From the NCBI GenBank assembly GCA_047620505.1, contig JBLHKS010000123.1, forward strand, positions 1-21,621: 21,621 nt of DNA, read 5' to 3'. The translations under genes were made by a program, and so were the position numbers. This document shows positions 6,692 to 14,308 of the stretch, in pieces (positions within the stretch are counted from its first letter, which is position 1; each line of letters begins with the position of its first letter). Source of the stretch: JBLHKS01 sp047620505 (lineage in GTDB: Bacteria > Verrucomicrobiota > Verrucomicrobiia > Verrucomicrobiales > DEV007). Below the pieces are notes generated by a model. The model ran no database searches, had not been told where the DNA came from, and worked only from the letters and a program-made list of their open reading frames with translations.

Positions 6692-8740
6692 ATGAAACTC
6701 GTCGCCTTTCTCGCCCTGATTCTCGCCCCGGTCGCTCTGGCGGCGCAAGACAGTTTTCAAGCGGGTGCCGCGGCGGTCGACGTCACGCCGACGAAGTTTC
6801 CAGTCATCGTAAACGGGATGTTCACGACGCGAACCGGCACGGAGGCGCACGACCGGCTTCAATCACGAGCGCTGGTGCTCGACGACGGCGAAACCAAGAT
6901 CGCGATCGTCGTCGTCGACAGTCTCATGATGCCGCGAGACCTCATCGACAAAGCCAAGGCGGCAGCGTCAAAGACGACCGGGATTCCCGTTGAGCGAATG
7001 TTAGTCTCGGCGACGCACACGCACTCGGCTCCCTCCGCGATGGGCTGTCTCGGCACGGACATCGATCCGGATTACGTGGCGTTTCTGCCAGGAAAAATCG
7101 CCGAAAGCATCGAACTCGCCAATCAGCAGCTGCAGGGCGCGAAAGTCGGCTGGGCGTCCGTGAATGACTACGAGCACAATCATTGCCGGCGCTGGATTTT
7201 CCGGAGTGCCGGCGCGAACTGGACCGGCGGTGCGGATCCGTTTGGAAGAAAGTCGGTCGCGGCGAACATGCATCCGGGTTACCAAAGTCAGAAGCACATC
7301 GGGCCGTCTGGACCGGCTGATCCGGCGCTGACGTTGCTCGCCGTTTTGGCTGATGATGATAAGCCGATCGCAGTGCTCGCGAACTACGCCAATCACTATT
7401 TTGGGGGTGCCTACGTTTCGGCGGGATTCTCTGGAAAGTTCGGCACCGCACTCGGAGATTTGATTGGCGCAGACGATTCGTTTGTCGGGCTAATGTCTCA
7501 AGGAACCAGCGGAGACAGCATGTGGATGGACTACGGCAAGGCGAAGATTTCGCCGACCGTCGACGAGTACACCGCCGCGGTCGCGAAGCGCGCCAAAGAG
7601 GCTTGGGACTCGATAGAATTTCACGATTCGCTGCCGATCACAATGGAGGAGGCGATGCTCACGCTGAAGCGACGAGTGCCGGATGAAGAGCGGTTGAAGT
7701 GGGCTCGTCAGGTCGCGACGACGTTTGAAGGCAGGCTGCCGAAGTCGCGTCCCGAGGTTTACGCTCGCGAGCAGATTTTCCTCGCCGAAAACCCGGATGC
7801 CGAGCTGAAACTCCAAGCGATACGGATCGGAAATCTCGGAATCAGCGCGATCCCGAACGAAGTCTACGGCATCACCGGCCTGAAGATTCGTCGCCAGAAT
7901 CCGCTGGACCACACGATGAACATCGAACTCGCAAACGGTGCCGAGGGCTACATCCCGCCGCCCGAACAGCATCATCTCGGCGGCTACACGACCTGGGAAG
8001 CGCGGACCGCCGGGCTCGAGATTGAGGCCGAGCCGAGGATCGTGGAAACCCTCCTGACACTCTTCGAAAATCTGAGTGCTGAGAAACGTGTCGATCGAAA
8101 AATCCCGTTAGACGCTTACGCGAAGGCGGTGCTCAAGTCGAAGCCCTACGGCTTCTGGCGGCTCGACGAAATGAGCGGCGCTCACGCGATCGACAACAGC
8201 GGAAACGGTCACGCAGCGGATTTTGAGCCTGGCGTGGTTTTCCACCTGCCCGGCCGGAATTTGGAGCCGCTCGAGCACATCGAGGCCACAGTGAATCGTG
8301 GAGTCCACCTTGCGCGCGGTGGTCGGATCCGCCCGCCGAGCCACAAAATTCCGAACAACTCGACAGTCGAGTTCTGGTTCTGGAACGGCATTCCGAACGG
8401 GGAACGCGAGGTGCTTGGGCATTTGTTAGGGTTTGGAAACGAGACCATCGCGCTCTTCGGCGACGGCCAGCTCAAACTCGCGGGAGTGACCGGAACGTCG
8501 AAGACGGAACCTCGCCAATGGCGACATCTCGCGTTGGTCAACGATCAAGGTGTTGCGAGAATTTACCTCGACGGCGTGTTGGATCTGGAAGCCAAAATTC
8601 TGCTCGATGGCCAGATCTGGTTCGGCGGAAGCGCGGATGGGAAACTTGGCCTCGAGGGAAAACTGGACGACATCGCGCTCTACCCTCACGCTCTAAGCGA
8701 AGCCGATATCAAAGCCCATTTTCAAGCCGCAAAACCCTGA
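6692..8740 (+). CDS. neutral/alkaline ceramidase-like hydrolase with C-terminal LamG-like domain, exported
   Basis: 682 aa with a Sec signal peptide (MKLVAFLALILAPVALAAQ). Residues about 20-450 match the N-terminal neutral ceramidase family: AGAAAVDVTP, the zinc-site ATHTHS (His109, His111), NYANHYFGG, MSQGTSGDSM at the place of the usual nucleophile loop, PNEVYG with the probable metal-ligand Glu, and GYTTWE. From about 478 (YGFWRLDEMSGAHAIDNSG) to the end it resembles a concanavalin-A-like LamG domain (HLALVNDQGVARIYLDG, LDDIALYPHALS), probably for substrate binding. True ceramidases cleave the ceramide N-acyl bond, but many members in PVC bacteria are of unknown specificity, so only amide-hydrolase-like activity is inferred. 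The next gene starts 1 bp after this stop, so the two form an operon. Confidence 0.85.
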   Translation: MKLVAFLALILAPVALAAQDSFQAGAAAVDVTPTKFPVIVNGMFTTRTGTEAHDRLQSRALVLDDGETKIAIVVVDSLMMPRDLIDKAKAAASKTTGIPVERMLVSATHTHSAPSAMGCLGTDIDPDYVAFLPGKIAESIELANQQLQGAKVGWASVNDYEHNHCRRWIFRSAGANWTGGADPFGRKSVAANMHPGYQSQKHIGPSGPADPALTLLAVLADDDKPIAVLANYANHYFGGAYVSAGFSGKFGTALGDLIGADDSFVGLMSQGTSGDSMWMDYGKAKISPTVDEYTAAVAKRAKEAWDSIEFHDSLPITMEEAMLTLKRRVPDEERLKWARQVATTFEGRLPKSRPEVYAREQIFLAENPDAELKLQAIRIGNLGISAIPNEVYGITGLKIRRQNPLDHTMNIELANGAEGYIPPPEQHHLGGYTTWEARTAGLEIEAEPRIVETLLTLFENLSAEKRVDRKIPLDAYAKAVLKSKPYGFWRLDEMSGAHAIDNSGNGHAADFEPGVVFHLPGRNLEPLEHIEATVNRGVHLARGGRIRPPSHKIPNNSTVEFWFWNGIPNGEREVLGHLLGFGNETIALFGDGQLKLAGVTGTSKTEPRQWRHLALVNDQGVARIYLDGVLDLEAKILLDGQIWFGGSADGKLGLEGKLDDIALYPHALSEADIKAHFQAAKP

Positions 8741-8741
8741 C

Positions 8742-11450
8742 ATGACACGAATTTTTTGCCTCCTCGCGCCAGCAGCTGCTGGCCTCGCCCTCGCTCAAGA
8801 ACCCGAGTCTCCGCCGCTGACCCCGGCGGAATCGATGGCGCAGCACCACGTTCGCGAGGGCTTCGTGATCGAACTCGTCGCGGCCGAACCGATGGTCCTC
8901 GACCCTGTCGCGATCGACTGGTCGCCGGACGGAAAGCTCTGGATCGCGGAGATGGCCGACTACCCAAACGGGATGGATGACGAAGGCGAGCCTGGCGGTC
9001 GAATCCGTTTTCTCGAAGACACCGATGGCGACGGAAAGTACGACCGCTCGCAGATTTTTGCCGAGGGTCTGCGTTTCCCGAATGGCGTGATGGCTTGGAA
9101 AGACGGCGTGCTGATCACGGCAGCGCCGGACATCATTTTCGCCAGAGACACCGACGGCGATGGCCGCGCAGACGAGCAAACCGTCCTCTACACCGGCTTT
9201 ACGCAAGGCAACCAGCAGCTGCGGGTCAACGGCCTTCGATGGGGGCTCGACAACTGGATTCACGTGGCGAGCGGCGCGCATCATGGCGGTTATGAAAAGG
9301 GAAACGAAGTCGTCTCCACGAAGACAGGCGAAAAAATCGCGCTTGGCAGTCGCGACTTTCGAATTCGTCCTGACACTGGCGAAATCGATCCGCAATCCGG
9401 CCCTTCCCAGTTTGGTCGGAATCGCGATGATTGGGGAAACTGGTTCGGCGTGCAGAACAGCATGCCGCTCTGGCACTACGTCCTTGCGGATCACGATCTG
9501 CGCCGCAATCCGCACTTCATCGCGCCTGATCCCAAGGTCCAGGTCATCACGCCGCGTGGGCCAAAAGTTTACCCTGCCAAAGCACCTCAACAGCGGTATC
9601 ACGGCTTCGATCAATCGGGCAGGTTCACGTCGGCGTGCTCTGCGATCATCTACCGCGACGAGCTGCTTTTCCCGCGTGGCACCGAGCAGCATTCGTTTAC
9701 CTGCGAGCCGTTTCACAACCTCGTGCAGCACAACATCATCGTTGACGACGGAGTCAGTTTTACGTTCCGGCGTGACCCGGCCGAAGCGAAAATCGACTTC
9801 TTCGCATCGAAAGATCGTTGGTGTCGCCCGGTCATGGCTCGGACCGGCCCGGACGGCGCGCTGTGGGTCGTCGACATGTATCGCTACATGATCGAGCATC
9901 CGAAATGGCTTCCTGATGATGGTAAGCAAGCGTTGCGTCCGTTTTATCGGCATGGCGAAGATCGTGGTCGGATTTACCGGATCTATCCGAAGGGCAAGGA
10001 ACCACGTAAGCTGGAGATCAGCCTGGAGAGTCCGAACGGATGGGCGCGCGATCAGGCCCAGCAGCTGCTGATCGAAAACGGCGATCCCGAGCCGGCTCTC
10101 GCGATGCTGAAGAGCGCTAATCCGCTTGCTCGGCTACACGCGCTCTGCACGCTCGATGCCCTTGGCGCTCTGCCGCCCGAGGCCGGATTGACGGACGAGC
10201 ATCCCGGTGTTCGGCGCGAAGCTGCGCGGCTGGCGACCACCGTAAGCGACTCCCTTCTGGCCCTGGCAGACGATCCATCGCCGAAAGTCCGCTTGCAGTT
10301 GGCGGCGACGCTTGGCGGAATCAATGAACCCGCGGCGAGCCTCGCACTCGCGAAATTGGCCCGCGAGGAAGACGCCTACGTCGTTGCGGCGGCGATGAGT
10401 TCGGTGAACGCAGAAAACATCGAGGGAATTCTGAACGCTTCGATCGACAGTCCGAATCTGGGTCAACTTCTCAGTCAGGCGGCTGCCTGGGGCCGAAGCG
10501 ATGTTGCCGAATCTGCGTTAGGAAAGTTTCTCGATGGCTCGCCGCCGGATGAATCCAGCTTCCGGCTCATCGCCACGCTGAAGACGCCTAGCGCGGCCAT
10601 GAAAGCACGAATCGAACCGCTCCGGGCGCGAGCTGCGGAAGTTGCCTCTGATCGCGCGGCTCCGACTCCAACGCGCGTTGCGGCGATCGCGCTGATCCGC
10701 CCGTCCACGGATTTGCTCGCCGCGAGCGAGCCGATCGAAATTCAGCAGGCGGCCGTCGCTCGTATCGATTCGGCCGAGCAACTGCTGGAAAATTGGGCGC
10801 ATCACGGCCCTGCCCTCCGAGGCGAAATCCTCAACCGACTTCTGACGCGCGATCCGTGGATCGAGGCGCTCCTGAATGCGATCGAAGCCGGCGAAATTCG
10901 GCGCGGCGATCTCGATGCGGCGACGCAACAGCGACTGCGAAGTTCAAAGAACGCCAAGCTCCGCGAACAGGCGTCAAAACTCCTCGTGACGTCGCCAGAC
11001 CGCGAAAAAGTGATCAACCAGTTTCGTCCCGCATTGAAGCTCGACGGAAACGTGGGAGCTGGGAAAATCCAGTTCGAACAACGCTGCGCCGCGTGCCACA
11101 AACTCGGAGGCATCGGCCGCGACATCGGGCCAAGTCTCGCCGCCCTGACAAACAAACAACCGGAGACGCTCTTGACTGCGATCCTCGACCCGAACGCAGC
11201 CGTCGAAGCGAAATTCGGTCTCTACATGGCGACGACGAAGGACAATCAGACCTTCGCCGGGATGGTCGCCTCTGAAACCGGCACGCAGATTTCGTTGCTC
11301 GCCGCGGACGGCACGAAAGTCGATCTGCTACGGCGTGATGTGAGCGAGTTTCGGTCGGCAGGCGTCTCGCTGATGCCGATTGGGCTTGAAGCTGAACTGT
11401 CGAATCAGAATCTGGCGGACTTGATTGAATTCGTTCGAACGGCAAAATAG
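8742..11450 (+). CDS. PVC-type heme-binding CxxCH protein: beta-propeller dehydrogenase, HEAT repeats, cytochrome c
   Basis: 902 aa, exported (signal TRIFCLLAPAAAGLALA). Residues about 25-420 form a propeller of the PVC membrane-bound dehydrogenase domain, with DPVAIDWSPDGKLWIAEM, repeated Ca-site-like DTDGDGK/DTDGDGR and DGALWVVDMYRYMIEHP. Residues about 430-620 are HEAT-like Ala/Leu repeats. The C-terminus is a cytochrome c domain, with CAACHK at Cys782-Cys785-His786 and a likely distal Met in SLMPIG. The architecture is characteristic of Planctomycetes and Verrucomicrobia and suggests an extracytoplasmic sugar or alcohol dehydrogenase passing electrons to its own heme; the substrate is unknown. 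It is co-transcribed with the ceramidase-like gene and converges on trmB with only 4 bp between the stops. Confidence 0.92.
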   Translation: MTRIFCLLAPAAAGLALAQEPESPPLTPAESMAQHHVREGFVIELVAAEPMVLDPVAIDWSPDGKLWIAEMADYPNGMDDEGEPGGRIRFLEDTDGDGKYDRSQIFAEGLRFPNGVMAWKDGVLITAAPDIIFARDTDGDGRADEQTVLYTGFTQGNQQLRVNGLRWGLDNWIHVASGAHHGGYEKGNEVVSTKTGEKIALGSRDFRIRPDTGEIDPQSGPSQFGRNRDDWGNWFGVQNSMPLWHYVLADHDLRRNPHFIAPDPKVQVITPRGPKVYPAKAPQQRYHGFDQSGRFTSACSAIIYRDELLFPRGTEQHSFTCEPFHNLVQHNIIVDDGVSFTFRRDPAEAKIDFFASKDRWCRPVMARTGPDGALWVVDMYRYMIEHPKWLPDDGKQALRPFYRHGEDRGRIYRIYPKGKEPRKLEISLESPNGWARDQAQQLLIENGDPEPALAMLKSANPLARLHALCTLDALGALPPEAGLTDEHPGVRREAARLATTVSDSLLALADDPSPKVRLQLAATLGGINEPAASLALAKLAREEDAYVVAAAMSSVNAENIEGILNASIDSPNLGQLLSQAAAWGRSDVAESALGKFLDGSPPDESSFRLIATLKTPSAAMKARIEPLRARAAEVASDRAAPTPTRVAAIALIRPSTDLLAASEPIEIQQAAVARIDSAEQLLENWAHHGPALRGEILNRLLTRDPWIEALLNAIEAGEIRRGDLDAATQQRLRSSKNAKLREQASKLLVTSPDREKVINQFRPALKLDGNVGAGKIQFEQRCAACHKLGGIGRDIGPSLAALTNKQPETLLTAILDPNAAVEAKFGLYMATTKDNQTFAGMVASETGTQISLLAADGTKVDLLRRDVSEFRSAGVSLMPIGLEAELSNQNLADLIEFVRTAK

Positions 11451-11454
11451 TTGG

Positions 11455-12057
11455 CTAACGTTTTCGCAAACGCAGCTTCCCGATCGAGCGGCCTTCCTCT
11501 TTCCACTGCCGCTCGAAGTTAGTTTCCGCGTAGAAAAACGCGTCATCCGGCCAATCGAGCGGCTCAAAAATATCGGTCAAGGTGAGGAGCCGCTCGCTTG
11601 CCTCTTCGAAGTATTCGGCGTGGTCTGTTTTGAATAGAAACTCGCCACCAGGCGCGAGCAGCTGCTGAATCGCGCGTCCAAACTCCTGCGTTACGATCCG
11701 TCGGCGCTGATGCCGTTTTTTGGGCCAGGGATCTGGGAAAAGCAGGTGAATCCGGGTGAAACCTCCCTTCGGAAGCAGCCAACGAACTGCATAAGCAGAA
11801 TCGATCCGCAGCACCCTGACATTGTTCAAACCACGCCGGTTTGATTTGCGGCAGACTTTGCGAACGCGGCCTAACAAACGCTCAACTCCGAGAAATCCGC
11901 GTTCCGGAAATTGCTCAGCCATCGACATGAGAAATCCGCCGTCGCCGCAACCGAGATCCAGCTCCAACTCGGCGCAACCCGGAACGATCGAGCCCGGGCT
12001 GGGTTCCTCGAAATAGTCCGTTGGCACGAATTCGAGCCGCTCAATGACGTCCTTCAT
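11455..12057 (-). CDS. trmB: tRNA (guanine-N7)-methyltransferase
   Basis: 200 aa, usual length. It methylates G46 in the tRNA variable loop using S-adenosylmethionine. The SAM-binding motif LDLGCGDGGFL (residues 33-43), the second-strand acid in GVER (57-60), the TrmB signature LLFPDPWPKKRH (105-116), FKTDHAEYFE and the C-terminal ETNFERQW, which equals the TxxE substrate motif, are all present. The start overlaps the ROK kinase stop by 4 bp (ATGA), so it is translationally coupled and last in a four-gene run. It has no Shine-Dalgarno sequence. Confidence 0.95.
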   Translation of the reverse strand: MKDVIERLEFVPTDYFEEPSPGSIVPGCAELELDLGCGDGGFLMSMAEQFPERGFLGVERLLGRVRKVCRKSNRRGLNNVRVLRIDSAYAVRWLLPKGGFTRIHLLFPDPWPKKRHQRRRIVTQEFGRAIQQLLAPGGEFLFKTDHAEYFEEASERLLTLTDIFEPLDWPDDAFFYAETNFERQWKEEGRSIGKLRLRKR

Positions 12058-13019
12058 CCGAGTTCATCGATCGCCAACGCGGCACAGCCGATCACGCCCG
12101 CTTCGTTGCCGAATTTCGCGGGTAGGATATCGAGGTGCTCGAAGAAAACCGGATTCAACGTCGACTGCATATGGCGCTGGACCGGGGCGAAAAGCAGCTC
12201 GCCCGCGTTGGCGACTCCACCGCCGATCACGATCGCGTCCGGGTTCAAAATCCAGACGATGCTCGTCAGTGCGTTCCCTAACCAAATCCCAACATCACCC
12301 CAGATCTTGCGCGCGATCGGGTCGCCAGCAGCTGCCCATTCGGCGATGTGCCGCGGGGTGCAGTCGCCGCGCTTTTTACTTTGGCCGACGGCGGCGTAGC
12401 TCTGGATCGCGTGGGCCTCGATCTGCTGATTTCCGACGTAACGCTCAAGCGCGCCCGGGTTTCCGTACCCGCCTTTGCGGCCGCGGAAATTGATGCTCAT
12501 CTGGCCGATCTCGCCAGCCCCGTAAGAGCTTCCGCGAAACAGCTTGTCGTTCAAGATTAGCCCGCCGCCAACGCCGGTTCCGAGCGTGACGCAGACGACG
12601 TTGGTGTGTCCTTTCGCCGCTCCGAATCGCCACTCAGCGTAGGCCATCGCGTTAGCATCGTTCTCGACCGTAACCGGCAATTTGAGCTTCTGTTCGAGAA
12701 TGGTTTTGAACGGCACATTCGTCCAGCCCGGGACGTTGGTGAGGTTGTGAAGAAACCCGCTGTCGAAATCGACGAAGCCGGGAACGCCGGCTCCAACCGC
12801 GGAAACCTTCGGGAAACGCTTTCGAATCGCAGTGATCGATTCGACCATCGCGCCGATCAGCGCGTCGACGCCGTCATGACGAGCTGTCTCGATCGGCTCG
12901 GCTTTGTGGACGACTTTCGCGCCCTGACAAACCGCTAATTTTACGGTCGTCCCGCCGAAATCCAGACCGATCGCCATCGGTGCCTGACTCCTCTTCGTTG
13001 CCGCCTTTTTTTTGCTCAT
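12054..13019 (-). CDS. ROK-family sugar kinase (glucokinase-like) lacking the zinc motif
   Basis: 321 aa. The ROK phosphate motif DFGGTTVK (20-27), the catalytic Asp in VENDANA (Asp121), the second phosphate motif GTGVGGGL (147-154) and IVIGGGVANAGEL near the C-terminus identify an ATP-dependent hexose kinase of the actin-like fold, most simply glucokinase. The ROK zinc site is missing: GEIGH reads GEIGQ (Gln173) and the CxCGxxGCxE motif reads GGYGNPGALE, with all three Cys replaced. The loop around it is otherwise intact and the catalytic residues are present, so this looks like a zinc-free active kinase rather than a decayed one. The N-terminal Lys/Arg-rich stretch (SKKKAATKRSQ) is extra. 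The stop overlaps the trmB start and the start overlaps the coaX stop. Confidence 0.88.
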   Translation of the reverse strand: MSKKKAATKRSQAPMAIGLDFGGTTVKLAVCQGAKVVHKAEPIETARHDGVDALIGAMVESITAIRKRFPKVSAVGAGVPGFVDFDSGFLHNLTNVPGWTNVPFKTILEQKLKLPVTVENDANAMAYAEWRFGAAKGHTNVVCVTLGTGVGGGLILNDKLFRGSSYGAGEIGQMSINFRGRKGGYGNPGALERYVGNQQIEAHAIQSYAAVGQSKKRGDCTPRHIAEWAAAGDPIARKIWGDVGIWLGNALTSIVWILNPDAIVIGGGVANAGELLFAPVQRHMQSTLNPVFFEHLDILPAKFGNEAGVIGCAALAIDELG

Positions 13020-13780
13020 GATTCGAGATTCAGATTCCCGATTACGCGCATTCCTTCGAGCGTCAGATCAGGGAGGACGGCATCGATAGGGGCGATCTCG
13101 CGCGAGATCAACTCCGCGTAACCACCGGTCGCGACCGTTTTTACTGGCTTACCATCGGGTGCCAGCTCGGCCAGCAGCTGCTGGAGGATTTCTTTGATTA
13201 AACCGCGGTAACCGTGGACCGCTCCGGACAACATTGCGGCTTTCGTCGACTTCCCGATCAGCTCAGCCGGCTCTTCAATTTCGATCTTCGGCAAGAGCGC
13301 GGTTCGCTCGTGAAGGTAGTCGGTCATCGCGTTCAAACCGGGAGCGATGATCCCGCCAACGTAAGCCGATTCCGCTGAAATGATGTCGAACGTGACCGCC
13401 GTGCCGAAGTCGACGACGATCGCCGGCGTCTCATCGAAGAGCGCGACGACAGCCGCGGCGTTCGCAAGTCGGTCTGCGCCGATCGTCGTTGGATCCGGAA
13501 AATCGAGTGCGACGCCGAGTTCGCAGTCGTGCCGGACTTCCAGCAGCTGCTGGCCGAAGACCTGCTGCACGATTGCGGCTTTGTGAGGGACGACGGAGGC
13601 GAGAACGACGCGGTCGAATTCCCAAGCGGAAACGACCCGCTCAAGCTGCGAACGGCTGAGGTCGCGCGTCAGCAAAACATCGCGCTCGGCGCAGAGCGAA
13701 TCGCGATTGGAGAGCGCGAATTTCGTCCGCGTGTTGTTGTTGTTGATGAGGAGGTAGTCGGCCATCGGTCGAGCGCGCAT
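13016..13780 (-). CDS. coaX: type III pantothenate kinase
   Basis: 254 aa, family length. It phosphorylates pantothenate in the first step of CoA synthesis. Visible motifs are GADRLANAAA (pantothenate-binding), DFGTAVTFDII (the second phosphate motif) and GGIIAPGLNAM, all diagnostic of CoaX. The N-terminal phosphate motif, normally D-x-G-N-T, is changed: residues 12-17 read INNNNT, encoded by four consecutive AAC codons, so the usual Asp and Gly are Asn. The start at 13780 abuts the upstream stop; Met6 (13765, MADYLLI) fits the family N-terminus at least as well. Its end overlaps the ROK gene by 4 bp. Confidence 0.92.
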   Translation of the reverse strand: MRARPMADYLLINNNNTRTKFALSNRDSLCAERDVLLTRDLSRSQLERVVSAWEFDRVVLASVVPHKAAIVQQVFGQQLLEVRHDCELGVALDFPDPTTIGADRLANAAAVVALFDETPAIVVDFGTAVTFDIISAESAYVGGIIAPGLNAMTDYLHERTALLPKIEIEEPAELIGKSTKAAMLSGAVHGYRGLIKEILQQLLAELAPDGKPVKTVATGGYAELISREIAPIDAVLPDLTLEGMRVIGNLNLES

Positions 13781-14245
13781 TCAGCGCCAGCGCATGTAGT
13801 ACTCGCGAATGGGAATGGGCAAGAGAACGGTCAGAACAATCCACGTCAGCGGGACGAATCCGAAGGCGAACGAGATCGTCCGCGTTCGGTTCGCGAGGCG
13901 GACGGGTGGCTCGGGCGGATTTGGGTAGCGACGTTCGCCGAGCGGTCTGCAGACGAGGCAGGGCGTCAAGTCGCGTTCCTGAGCTTGGAAGTGAGAGATC
14001 GCCGTGGTTTTGCCAACTTGATGCGACTCATCGTGGTAGCGCTCGCCGCTGCGCGTGACGAAAACTTTCGCGCTGACGAGTTTGGTCTCCAGATCGTAGA
14101 GCCGGTGTTCCTGCTTGAAATCGCGCTCGGCCTGAAGCGTGCTTTTCCAGAAAAGCCCGGCGAACGCCAGCCAGATCACCAGCGGCGTCACGAGCAAAAT
14201 CCATCCAAACCGAGTCGGCCTCATCGACTGAGGAGTCTGAGGCAT
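13781..14245 (-). CDS. two-helix membrane protein with an extracytoplasmic-type YH...PCxxC loop
   Basis: About 154 aa from the ATG at 14245 (MPQTPQS). An ATG at 14224 is equally possible, and longer in-frame starts would run over the divergent DUF1015 gene. Two membrane segments flank a loop: GWILLVTPLVIWLAFAGLFW near the N-terminus and ISFAFGFVPLTWIVLTVLLP near the C-terminus. The loop contains VFVTRSGERYHDESH and later LTPCLVCRP. This resembles the small zinc-ribbon-like module YVTxxGxxYHxxxC...PCxxC.P found in many bacterial envelope proteins, but with the third Cys replaced (YHDES). Function is unknown. It ends directly against coaX and probably leads the coaX-ROK-trmB operon. Confidence 0.7.
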   Translation of the reverse strand: MPQTPQSMRPTRFGWILLVTPLVIWLAFAGLFWKSTLQAERDFKQEHRLYDLETKLVSAKVFVTRSGERYHDESHQVGKTTAISHFQAQERDLTPCLVCRPLGERRYPNPPEPPVRLANRTRTISFAFGFVPLTWIVLTVLLPIPIREYYMRWR

Positions 14246-14308
14246 TCGGGAATCGATGACAAGAAATTCGCTGGCCAAACCGCCCGGACTCGCTATCGGT
14301 GGCGCGCC

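Noticed and set aside
6644..6862. 73-codon N-terminal extension of the DUF1549/DUF1553 gene
   Set aside because: It overlaps the start of the divergent ceramidase-like gene, is Arg-rich and would hide the obvious signal peptide at 6643.
8709..9953. 414-aa minus-strand ORF
   Set aside because: Antisense to the propeller of the heme protein, whose motifs are unmistakable.
13529..14308. Long in-frame N-terminal extension of the DUF1015 gene (about 260 codons)
   Set aside because: It is antisense to coaX and the two-helix membrane protein and is arginine-rich shadow translation; the DUF1015 family N-terminus begins at the ATG at 14309.
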